Of a DNA stretch of 49,713 nucleotides, positions 42,932 through 49,713 are shown one piece after another (position 1 is the first letter of the stretch; every line of letters begins with the position of its first letter). Made by a program: the position numbers and the translations under genes. The DNA comes from an uncultured Ruminococcus sp. (GTDB lineage: Bacteria; Bacillota; Clostridia; Oscillospirales; Ruminococcaceae), in contig ONAI01000020.1 of assembly GCA_900315755.1 (NCBI GenBank), positions 1 through 49,713 of the forward strand, in the 5' to 3' direction. The notes under the pieces are model-generated. The model had not been told where the DNA came from. It did not search any database and saw only the letters and a program-made list of their open reading frames with translations.

Positions 42932-43948
42932 TTAATAATACTTGACGTTTTCTGTCAGAGCATCCTGATAATCAGCGATGTGTTCGAGTATTCTTCCCGT
43001 ACCCTCGGCAACGCAGTCGAGAGGGTATTCAGCGATATACACCGGCATACCTGTCTCACGGTTGATAAGTCTGTCAAGACCGCGCAGCAGAGCGCCGCCT
43101 CCGGTCAGAGTGATACCGTGGTCGATAATATCGGCTGAGAGCTCAGGGGGAGTTCTTTCGAGAGTAGACTTTATCGCGTCGATGACTCTTGAAAGGGGTT
43201 CAACGAGTGCATCGCGTATCTCGGCAGAGCTTACAACGATATTCTCAGGGAGTCCGTTAAGGAGATTGCGTCCTTTGATTTCCATAGTCTCCTCTTTTTC
43301 GCTCGGAAAGGCGTTGCCGATCTCAAGCTTAACGTTTTCGGCAGTACGCTCACCGATGAGGAGATTATATTTTTTCTTGATATAGTTGATGATAGCGTTA
43401 TCGAATTCGTCGCCGGCGCATCTTACAGAGCGTGAGGAGACGATGCCTCCGAGGGAGATAACAGCGACCTCGCTCGTACCTCCGCCGATGTCAACGACCA
43501 TACTTCCGGCAGGATCGTTAGTCGGCAGACCTGCGCCGATAGCGGCAGCCATAGGCTCTTCGATGATGAGAACGTTATTCGCGCCGGCTTTCTTGCAGGA
43601 TTCGCGCACGGCACGGCGTTCAACGGCAGTAACGCCCGAAGGTATGCAGATTATGACGTTAGCCTTAGTGAAAAGAGTACCTTTCAGTGCTTTGCGGATA
43701 AATTCCTGAAGCATAGTGGTAGCGATGTCGAAATCGGCGATAACGCCGTCTTTGAGAGGTCTAACAGCGACGATAGAGCCGGGAGTCCTTCCGATGACAT
43801 CCTTAGCTTCCTTGCCGACATAGCGGCATTTATCCGTTCTGGTGTTGACAGCAACAACAGAAGGCTCTCTTATTATAATACCTTTGCCTCTCATATATAC
43901 AAGGGTATTTGCTGTACCCAGATCAATACCAATATCTTTAGTAAACAT
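42932..43948 (-). CDS. mreB: Rod shape-determining protein MreB
   Basis: A 338-residue actin homologue. Nucleotide-binding motifs: phosphate 1 [19 protein letters not shown], phosphate 2 [19 protein letters not shown], adenosine motif [14 protein letters not shown]. It polymerises along the membrane and places the wall-elongation machinery. It sits between a DUF4321-like gene and mreC. Confidence 0.96.
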   Translation of the reverse strand: MFTKDIGIDLGTANTLVYMRGKGIIIREPSVVAVNTRTDKCRYVGKEAKDVIGRTPGSIVAVRPLKDGVIADFDIATTMLQEFIRKALKGTLFTKANVIICIPSGVTAVERRAVRESCKKAGANNVLIIEEPMAAAIGAGLPTNDPAGSMVVDIGGGTSEVAVISLGGIVSSRSVRCAGDEFDNAIINYIKKKYNLLIGERTAENVKLEIGNAFPSEKEETMEIKGRNLLNGLPENIVVSSAEIRDALVEPLSRVIDAIKSTLERTPPELSADIIDHGITLTGGGALLRGLDRLINRETGMPVYIAEYPLDCVAEGTGRILEHIADYQDALTENVKYY

Positions 43949-43982
43949 TAATGCAGCTCCTTAAAAAACATATATGTAGAAA

Positions 43983-44246
43983 TTATTTGCCGGAGATAAG
44001 CTTCGGAGCGGTCTTGTAGTAGACAAGAACGGCTGTCAGAACGAGCAGAAGCTGGCAGACGTTGAAGCTGAGGAAGAAACCGAATGCGAGCTTGAACGAA
44101 TCGGTGTCGATGAAAGTACCCGGATCGAACTTGAGAGTTTTAGAGTAGCCGAGCCATTTCAGCGAGCCATAGGCGTAATCTCCGACGATATCGCCGAGGA
44201 AAGTTGCTGCAATAACGAGCAGAACCATGTAAAGCGTCTTTTTCAT
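43983..44246 (-). CDS. DUF4321-like small membrane protein
   Basis: An 87-residue protein from ATG 44246, after GAAAGGAGATCATA. It has two hydrophobic segments (residues 4-20 and about 55-78) separated by a loop with GDYAYGSLKWLGYSKTL. Its size, topology and place just upstream of mreB fit DUF4321 proteins of Clostridia, though the match is from memory. The role in cell shape is unknown. The in-frame extension upstream (to 44459) overlaps dut in another frame and is not used. Confidence 0.65.
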   Translation of the reverse strand: MKKTLYMVLLVIAATFLGDIVGDYAYGSLKWLGYSKTLKFDPGTFIDTDSFKLAFGFFLSFNVCQLLLVLTAVLVYYKTAPKLISGK

Positions 44247-44281
44247 TATGATCTCCTTTCGCCGCAGAAGCGGATTTTGTT

Positions 44282-44728
44282 CTATAAATTTTCTATACCG
44301 GATGAACCGAAGCCGCCCTCTCCTCTGTTTGTCTGAGAGAGGGAATCGCTGACCTCGATCTCCGGTAAAAGGATACGTGTTGGGATAAGCTGAGCGATCC
44401 GCATACCGTGGGTGACGGTGAAGTCTGATTTTCCGTGGTTTATCAGTGGTATGAACCATTCGCCGCGGTAATCGCTGTCGATAACGCCGACGCAGTTTGC
44501 GAGGGCGATGCCGTACTTTGTAGAAAGTCCTGAGCGAGGATATATCAGCAGAGCGATGTCATCGCAGTCGGGCTGAGCAGTGAGACCTGTCGGTATCATT
44601 TTTATCTCGCCGGGAGCGAGTACGACAGGCTCATCGAGGCAGGCACAGACATCCATACCGGCGCTGCCGGAGGTAGCGCGTGTCGGAATGACCGCATTTT
44701 CGCTGAGTTTTTTGAAAGTTAGCTTCAT
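44282..44728 (-). CDS. dut: dUTP diphosphatase
   Basis: A 148-residue trimeric dUTPase. Motifs in order: SAGMDVCA, IYPRSGLSTKYG, GVIDSDYRGEW, MRIAQLIP and the C-terminal RGEGGFGSSG. It hydrolyses dUTP to dUMP. The start ATG 44728 lies one base past the stop of the U32 gene; its GAGGTATCTG ribosome binding site lies within that gene's 3' end, so translation is coupled. Confidence 0.95.
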   Translation of the reverse strand: MKLTFKKLSENAVIPTRATSGSAGMDVCACLDEPVVLAPGEIKMIPTGLTAQPDCDDIALLIYPRSGLSTKYGIALANCVGVIDSDYRGEWFIPLINHGKSDFTVTHGMRIAQLIPTRILLPEIEVSDSLSQTNRGEGGFGSSGIENL

Positions 44729-44729
44729 A

Positions 44730-46760
44730 TCAGATACCTCTGTAATACAGACCGCGTGTGATGTTGTGTTCCGGCTTCTGACCTGAGATAGCACGTCCGG
44801 TCTGGAAAGCGTCCTCATCGCTGAGGAGGATAACACCGAAGGAAATACCCTTGAATTCGTTTAGCCTGTCCGCCATGAAGAGGCAGTCGGAGTTGAGCAC
44901 CTCGGTGTATTCGCCGGAGCAGGCAACAGGAAGGGAACGTCCTGTGCGGTCGATGAGGTGACCTGTGCATTTCGCGCAGCCGACCTCGTTCTTTATGGGA
45001 CAGTTTCTCGTAAGCATGAGCGGCAGCCGTCCGTAGACCACGCCTCCGAGCGGCAGCGAGGTACGAAGTCCGGCTATCTGACGGAGAGTAGCCTCGACCG
45101 AGACTATGCAGTCCACAAGACCTGCATCCCTCAGATATTCCGCGCTGAACGAGTTGTAAACATTCAGCGTGAAGCTGCCGTGGAGCAGCATACCGGTCTC
45201 TTTGCCGAGAGCGATACTGTCGGGAGTGTGACACATAAGGCGACCTACTCCGAGCGACTTTACACGCTCGATGTCCGAACGTACAGCGGCTTCGTCCGCG
45301 ATGAACCTCGGCGGCGAAGCTATCACCATTTCAGCCGGAACTTTGCTCAGAAGTCCCTCATTTATAAGTCCGCACGGCACTATCACAAATTCCGCTGATC
45401 CGGCAGCTGCGACAGCCTGAGAAGCTGTCCTGCACATTACACGCAGCGGCAGCCGGTCGGGCGCTTCCCTTCGGGAAGCCGCCGCGAACTCCGGCACATA
45501 GTCAGTGACAGTGAATTGCGGGGTATTGGCGTTTATGACGAGTTCCGAAAGCTTTCCGACGAGTTCGCGGCGAAGCTCGTTGAGCTTCCCGACCGGCGTA
45601 AAGAGACCGTCGTCGATGTCGGCGGTAAGTGAACCGAATGAGAACACCGTGTCGCCGAGCTTTGAAAGCTGACGTGAAAGTGAATCGAGGTCAGTCGGAC
45701 GGTTGACAGCAGGGGAGGGCACATCGCCTGTGACCTCAGCGGAGACACTGCCGCACGAAGCGGTAATAGTGACCGGCTGACCTGCGCGTACAACAGCGTG
45801 GAGATCGACCTTGTGTATCTGCCGCTCATGGCGGTAGAGCTCGTGAATTTTAGGGATAAGAGACTGTGCGGCGGTAACGTCCTCTTTCTGGCGGACGCCG
45901 AACATCTCAGACCTGTTTGTAGTAAAATAGCCATCGGTGAAGCCGCTTCGTGAGAAAACTCCTTTGAGAGTCTGCATATCGGGCACATTACCTTCAAGAG
46001 CCTGTGCGAGCTCACTGACTGCGGAAGCGACGTACTCCGGACGCTTCATGCGTCCCTCTATTTTGAGCGAATCCACGCCGATCTCTGCGAGTTCGCAGGC
46101 GCGCGGGATAAGTGAGAGGTCCTTGAGGGAGAGAGCGGCTTTATCCTTCTTGCCGGAAGCCGAGAAAGGCAGACGGCAGGCTTGTCCGCAGCAGCCGCGG
46201 TTGGCTGAGCGAGAGCCGATCATCGCTGACATATAGCACTGTCCCGAGACTGACATACACAGCGCACCGTGTACGAATATCTCGGTTTCGATATTCTCCC
46301 TGCAAATGGCAGCTATTGTATTTTTGTCGAGTTCACGCGCCGGAACTACGCGGGCATAGCCGAATCCACTGAGTAAACGCGCACCGGCGGCGGTATGTAC
46401 CGACATCTGCGTAGAGGCATGGAGAACAGCGTCCGGAACGCAGCGGCGGATGAGTTCCGCACAGCCCCAGTCCTGAACGATAAAGGCGTCCACGCCGACA
46501 GAAGCGGCATATTTTATATAGTCGCAGAAGGTATCAGCCTCGTCATCGGAAATTATGGTATTCACAGCGAGGTCGAGCTTAGCACCGCAGAGGTGACAAA
46601 GTCTTGCGGCTTCTGCGAGTTCTTCGCGGGTAAAGTTAGAAGCGCTGCTTCTTGCGGAGAAGAGTTTACCGCCGGCATAGACTGCGTCCGCACCGGAACG
46701 CAGAGCGGCACAGAGGGCTTCCATGCTGCCTGCCGGAGCGAGTATCTCCGGACGCTTCAT
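44730..46760 (-). CDS. Peptidase U32 family protein (RlhA/YhbU-like)
   Basis: A 676-residue U32 protein: PEILAPAGSMEALCAALRSGADAVYAGG at the N-terminus, then NRGCCGQACRLPFS with Cys residues typical of the family and SLKIEGRMKRPEYVA. It has a C-terminal extension of about 400 residues. Members include the 23S rRNA C2501 hydroxylase RlhA and putative collagenases; the full-length type fits RlhA-like tRNA/rRNA hydroxylation better than a secreted protease (no signal peptide). Cysteines CPIKNEVGCAKC (about 600) may bind an Fe-S cluster. It overlaps zapA by one base. Confidence 0.88.
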   Translation of the reverse strand: MKRPEILAPAGSMEALCAALRSGADAVYAGGKLFSARSSASNFTREELAEAARLCHLCGAKLDLAVNTIISDDEADTFCDYIKYAASVGVDAFIVQDWGCAELIRRCVPDAVLHASTQMSVHTAAGARLLSGFGYARVVPARELDKNTIAAICRENIETEIFVHGALCMSVSGQCYMSAMIGSRSANRGCCGQACRLPFSASGKKDKAALSLKDLSLIPRACELAEIGVDSLKIEGRMKRPEYVASAVSELAQALEGNVPDMQTLKGVFSRSGFTDGYFTTNRSEMFGVRQKEDVTAAQSLIPKIHELYRHERQIHKVDLHAVVRAGQPVTITASCGSVSAEVTGDVPSPAVNRPTDLDSLSRQLSKLGDTVFSFGSLTADIDDGLFTPVGKLNELRRELVGKLSELVINANTPQFTVTDYVPEFAAASRREAPDRLPLRVMCRTASQAVAAAGSAEFVIVPCGLINEGLLSKVPAEMVIASPPRFIADEAAVRSDIERVKSLGVGRLMCHTPDSIALGKETGMLLHGSFTLNVYNSFSAEYLRDAGLVDCIVSVEATLRQIAGLRTSLPLGGVVYGRLPLMLTRNCPIKNEVGCAKCTGHLIDRTGRSLPVACSGEYTEVLNSDCLFMADRLNEFKGISFGVILLSDEDAFQTGRAISGQKPEHNITRGLYYRGI

Positions 46761-47125
46761 CAGATGCTGTCCTTGAGCTGGCGCAGCTTGACCATATTTT
46801 CAAGCTGTTCGATCTTGGATTTGAGCACCTCGATCTCTTTCTGGGCTGCATCGCGTTCGATGCGGGTCCTGCCGGCTTCATCGACATATTCCTTTGTCTG
46901 TGTACGGATATTGTCGAGGCGCTGATTAGCCTTGTTGAGGTCATCGAGTAGGCTCAGAGCGACCATCATCGAAGCGGCATATGGTGAAGAACCGCTGCCG
47001 GAATTCATGATCTCGTTTATTTTATTTTCGAGGGCTCTTGCGAGTGCGTATACATAATTCGGGGATTCGGAGGTTTTAAGCTTATACTCCTTGCCGCAAA
47101 TTGAAACTTTCACATCGTTAAGCAT
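46760..47125 (-). CDS. zapA: Cell division protein ZapA
   Basis: A 121-residue protein: an N-terminal beta/alpha head (VSICGKEYKLKTSESPNYVYALARALENKIN) and a coiled coil (about 70-112, RIERDAAQKEIEVLKSKIEQLENMV). ZapA tetramers cross-link FtsZ filaments. It heads the operon leading to dut and mreBCD. Confidence 0.88.
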   Translation of the reverse strand: MLNDVKVSICGKEYKLKTSESPNYVYALARALENKINEIMNSGSGSSPYAASMMVALSLLDDLNKANQRLDNIRTQTKEYVDEAGRTRIERDAAQKEIEVLKSKIEQLENMVKLRQLKDSI

Positions 47126-47184
47126 TTCGTTTTCGTTCCTTTCGTAATAGACTAATGCCGCATGGCATCAAATCACCACTCTAC

Positions 47185-47190
47185 ATTATA
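47185..47190 (-). promoter_or_regulatory. Probable -10 box of the zapA-mre operon
   Basis: TATAAT on the minus strand about 60 bases before zapA; a weak -35 (TTCCAT) is 17 bp upstream. A small inverted repeat ATGCC-GCAT-GGCAT lies in the leader. Nothing else is seen in this 130-base gap. Confidence 0.55.
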
Positions 47191-47255
47191 CTACATTTTT
47201 TTGCATTATGGAAGAGTTTTTTACAATTAACATATTTATTTTATTCCGGAGACCG

Positions 47256-47840
47256 TCAATAGTAGCGCTTCAGACCTATAACCTTGCCGAGAACGGCTAC
47301 ACTATCGAGGATTATAGGATCCATAGTATCGTTTTCGGGCTGGAGGCGGAAGTGACCTTTTTCCTTGTAGAAGCGCTTGACGGTAGCTTCCTCGCCGTCG
47401 ATGAAAGCGACGATGATGTCGCCGTTTTCGGCATAGTCAGTCCTTTCGACTATAACGATGTCGCCGTCGAGGATACCTGCGTTTATCATACTTTCGCCGC
47501 GGACTCTGAGAGCGAAGAGGTCAGCCGGATCGTAGTTATCGGTCTCGAAGCCGATATAGCCGGTGATGTCCTGAACCGCGGTGATAGGCTGACCGGCGGT
47601 TACTGTACCCAGAACGGGTACGGCAGCAGTAGAGCTGTTTGGCAGACGGAGAGTACGGTTGAGGTTATTGGTCTTTTCGAGCAGACCGTCGTTCACGAGC
47701 ATTTCGATATAGCGGTGAGCGGTCGATGTCGAGTGGAAGTCCATAGCGTCCATTATCTCGCGGACAGAGGGCGAAGTGCCCTCATTGAGCCTGCGTCTGA
47801 TATAGTTGAAGACCTCTATTTTCTTATCCTTAGTTGACAT
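47256..47840 (-). CDS. lexA: LexA repressor
   Basis: A 194-residue LexA. The N-terminal winged helix is SPSVREIMDAMDFHSTSTAHRYIEML; the self-cleavage site is A82-G83 (GTVTAGQP); the catalytic S117 is in GESM and K155 in ATVKRF. It controls the SOS response. The start ATG 47840 lies after GAGGAGTCATGAT, overlapping the end of murC, so it is co-transcribed with murC; the operon link is unusual. Confidence 0.95.
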   Translation of the reverse strand: MSTKDKKIEVFNYIRRRLNEGTSPSVREIMDAMDFHSTSTAHRYIEMLVNDGLLEKTNNLNRTLRLPNSSTAAVPVLGTVTAGQPITAVQDITGYIGFETDNYDPADLFALRVRGESMINAGILDGDIVIVERTDYAENGDIIVAFIDGEEATVKRFYKEKGHFRLQPENDTMDPIILDSVAVLGKVIGLKRYY

Positions 47841-47841
47841 A

Positions 47842-49254
47842 TCATGACTCCTCTCCGAGTTTTTTGAGTATCATCTTAGCGATTTTATAGGCATCGCCGC
47901 AGCCGAGGGTGATAACGAGGTCGCCCTCCTGAACGTGATCGCATACATAGTCGCATATCTGCTGGAAGTTGGCGTATTTACGCTCATCTGTCCACTCTGC
48001 GGATTCGTCCTGCGGGAACCAGATGCAGTCCGGTATTTTCTCAGCGAGGTGTCGTGTGAAGATGCCGTAGGTATTCTTCTCGCGGCTGCCCATGATGTCG
48101 GTGAGGACGGCGTGATCCGGTATTTGCAGCACTCTTGCGAAGTCATCGAGGAGAAGCTTTGTGCGCGAGAAGGTGAACGGCTGGAATATCGCCCATACGT
48201 GGCTGAAATTCATTTCCATAGCGGCTCTGAGGGTAGCTTCGAGCTCTGTGGGGTGGTGGGCGTAGTCGTCAACGACTGTAACACCCTTTTCAAAGCCGAG
48301 CTTCTCGAAGCGGCGCTTAGCACCGCGGAACTCAGCGAGTCCTTTCTGAACGGCTGAGAAGTCCACGCCGAGGTGATCTGATACTGCGATAGCAGCCAGA
48401 GCGTTGAGGACATTGTGTATTCCGGCGACGTTGAGGGTGATCGAACCCAGTTTTTTGCCGTTTTTCATAGCATCGAATGTAGTGAGCAGACCGTTTTCGT
48501 GACGGATATTCTCAGGATAGAAGTCGCAGGAAGAGTCCTTGCCGAAGGTGATGATCTTCTTGTCGAGACCTTCAACAGCCTTCATGGTGTTGGCATCTGA
48601 GCCGTTCACAATGAGGATCTTCGAGGTATTTCCGGCGAATTTCCGGAACGAAGCGATGATATTTTCAAGAGTTCCGAAGTAATCGAGGTGATCGGCGTCG
48701 ATGTTGAGGATAACGGAAATATCGGGCGAGAGCTTGAGGTAGTGATCCTCGAACTCGCAGGATTCGCACACGAGGACATCGCTCTTGCCGGCGATGCCGC
48801 TTCCGCCGATGCATGGGAGTTTTCCGCCGATATACGCGGAGAGATCGACACCTGCTGTGAAGAGTATCTGGGTTATCATAGAGGTAGCGGTAGTCTTTCC
48901 GTGAGTACCCGAAACGCATACGGCGTTATTGTACCAGCTTGTCACGATACCGAGGAGGTCGGCGCGTTCAAGGACCGGAACTCTGCTTGCTCTTGCAGCC
49001 ATAAGCTCAGGGTTATCCTCCATGATAGCGGCAGTGTGGACGATGAGGTCAGCGCCCTTGATGTTCTCGGCTCTCTGACCGATGAATACCTCGATGCCCA
49101 TTTTTCTTACAGCTTCGAGGGTTTCGGTCTCATTGTTGTCCGAGCCGGTGAGGAAATAGCCCTGCGAGTGGAGTATCTGGGCAAGAGGGTACATACCCGA
49201 ACCGCCGATACCGATAAAGTGGATGTGTTTTTTGCCGGTTAAAATGTTATCCAA
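47842..49254 (-). CDS. murC: UDP-N-acetylmuramate--L-alanine ligase
   Basis: A 470-residue Mur ligase. KHIHFIGIGGSGMYPLAQILHSQGY (UDP-binding Rossmann), VSGTHGKTTATSMITQ (ATP P-loop), DADHLDYFGTLENII and DDYAHHPTE are present. It adds L-Ala to UDP-MurNAc in the cytoplasm. Translation from TTG 49254 fits AGGAAAGG best (spacing 8); an in-frame GTG at 49263 touches that site. Confidence 0.95.
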   Translation of the reverse strand: MDNILTGKKHIHFIGIGGSGMYPLAQILHSQGYFLTGSDNNETETLEAVRKMGIEVFIGQRAENIKGADLIVHTAAIMEDNPELMAARASRVPVLERADLLGIVTSWYNNAVCVSGTHGKTTATSMITQILFTAGVDLSAYIGGKLPCIGGSGIAGKSDVLVCESCEFEDHYLKLSPDISVILNIDADHLDYFGTLENIIASFRKFAGNTSKILIVNGSDANTMKAVEGLDKKIITFGKDSSCDFYPENIRHENGLLTTFDAMKNGKKLGSITLNVAGIHNVLNALAAIAVSDHLGVDFSAVQKGLAEFRGAKRRFEKLGFEKGVTVVDDYAHHPTELEATLRAAMEMNFSHVWAIFQPFTFSRTKLLLDDFARVLQIPDHAVLTDIMGSREKNTYGIFTRHLAEKIPDCIWFPQDESAEWTDERKYANFQQICDYVCDHVQEGDLVITLGCGDAYKIAKMILKKLGEES

Positions 49255-49277
49255 TACGATCACCTTTCCTGACTGCG

Positions 49278-49293
49278 GATATAGCTCCGCATG
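49278..49293. repeat. Small stem-loop upstream of murC
   Basis: GCGGA and TCCGC pair around GCTATA in the murC leader. A related sequence, GCGGAGTTATCTCCGC, starts the window (45-62). Confidence 0.35.
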
Positions 49294-49330
49294 ATTGTTA
49301 TAATATTATTTTATTAACATAAAAATTTGC

Positions 49331-49359
49331 TTGCATTTTTATCTAAAGTATGTTATAAT
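49331..49359 (+). promoter_or_regulatory. Promoter of spoVG
   Basis: TTGCAT (49331-49336) and TATAAT (49354-49359) with 17-bp spacing and an extended -10 (TGT). The leader is about 100 bases. Confidence 0.75.
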
Positions 49360-49465
49360 GCGTGTATGGTCCTAAAGCGCCGCTTTTTGCTCTTGGAGTT
49401 CAGCATTTTGAGCTTCAGAACGTGACTGCTTTCGGCCGTTAATCTTCATAGAAGGAGGAGACTGA

Positions 49466-49713
49466 GTGGAAATTACAGATGTGAAGATCAGAAGGATCAT
49501 GTCCGAAGGCAGGCTGAGAGCTGTTGTCTCAATGACGGTTGATGATATGCTTGCTGTTCACGACATTAAAGTAGTTCAGGGGGATGACAGACTTTTCGTG
49601 GCAATGCCGAGCAGAAAAGACGAAAACGGTGTTTTCCGTGACATCGTTCACCCTATATCAGCTTTTGCAAGAAAGCAGATCGAGGAGCGTATTCTTGAAG
49701 CATATCAGGAACA
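49466..49713 (+). CDS. spoVG: SpoVG family regulator (cut by the window edge)
   Basis: The frame opens with GTG 49466, after GAAGGAGGAGA, and runs off the right edge with at least 82 residues. MEITDVKIRRIMSEGRLRAVVSM, FVAMPSRKDENGVFRDIVHPI and ARKQIEERILEAY are characteristic of SpoVG, a small DNA/RNA-binding regulator affecting septation and sporulation genes. The C-terminus is outside the window. Confidence 0.92.
   Translation, partial: MEITDVKIRRIMSEGRLRAVVSMTVDDMLAVHDIKVVQGDDRLFVAMPSRKDENGVFRDIVHPISAFARKQIEERILEAYQE

Noticed and set aside
47208-47837. A 209-codon plus-strand frame opposite lexA
   Set aside because: Complement of lexA without any start signal or recognisable protein pattern.
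1-49713. tRNA, rRNA or CRISPR arrays
   Set aside because: No cloverleaf, conserved rRNA segment or regularly spaced direct repeats were noticed on either strand.

Overview
The window looks like a chromosomal segment from a Ruminococcus-like member of the Clostridia. The evidence is strong sigma-A promoters with 17-bp spacing, AGGAGG-type ribosome binding sites, a type III glutamine synthetase, an Amt-PII fusion, an MreBCD/PBP2 morphogenesis operon and SpoVG. No rRNA, tRNA or CRISPR array was recognised. Gene names come from motifs and family knowledge read by eye; no database search was run.

Region 1 (1-9.5 kb) opens with a Fur/Zur-type repressor and a complete zinc ABC importer (znuA-znuC-znuB), driven by one consensus promoter with a Fur-box-like inverted repeat just downstream. 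After it come two small membrane proteins of unknown function, an AEC-family permease, a ROK-type regulator that has lost its sugar-kinase residues, a VanZ-like protein and an unknown membrane protein. Compound hairpin repeats sit between these genes.

Region 2 (9.5-31.5 kb) reads as one nitrogen and 2-oxoglutarate regulon. It holds glutamine-dependent NAD synthase, a GNAT protein, a PEP/pyruvate-binding-domain protein, a FUSC-HAD fusion, citrate synthase and NADP-isocitrate dehydrogenase (carbon skeleton for glutamate). It continues with a seven-gene operon (circularly permuted ATP-grasp, alpha-E, transglutaminase, two M14/AstE-like proteins, a Ser/Thr-rich small protein and a RelA/SpoT-like synthetase), then asparagine synthetase with a class-I glutamine-amidotransferase-like hydrolase, Amt-PII and GlnN. 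Nearly every transcription unit here starts with a consensus promoter followed within about 15-30 nt by an intrinsic-terminator-like hairpin. Most of these hairpins are entered through a shared AGCAA(A/G/C)GGCGCU sequence; asnB has a variant. I take this as the most interesting feature: a probable family of leader attenuators tying the genes into one regulon. The ATP-grasp gene carries a frame-breaking deletion.

Region 3 (31.5-36.1 kb) is a small mobile element: a zinc-ribbon DUF6076-like gene, a small winged-helix regulator, a 660-bp hairpin-rich gene-free stretch, a TnpW-like protein and a large serine recombinase. A compound inverted-repeat element follows it, and a second copy of that element lies at 4.7 kb.

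Region 4 (36.1-49.7 kb) is cell-envelope housekeeping. It has a SpoIIQ-like M23 protein, a sulfatase-fold membrane protein, then on the minus strand murC-lexA and zapA-U32 peptidase-dut-DUF4321-mreB-mreC-mreD-pbp2. spoVG is cut by the right edge.
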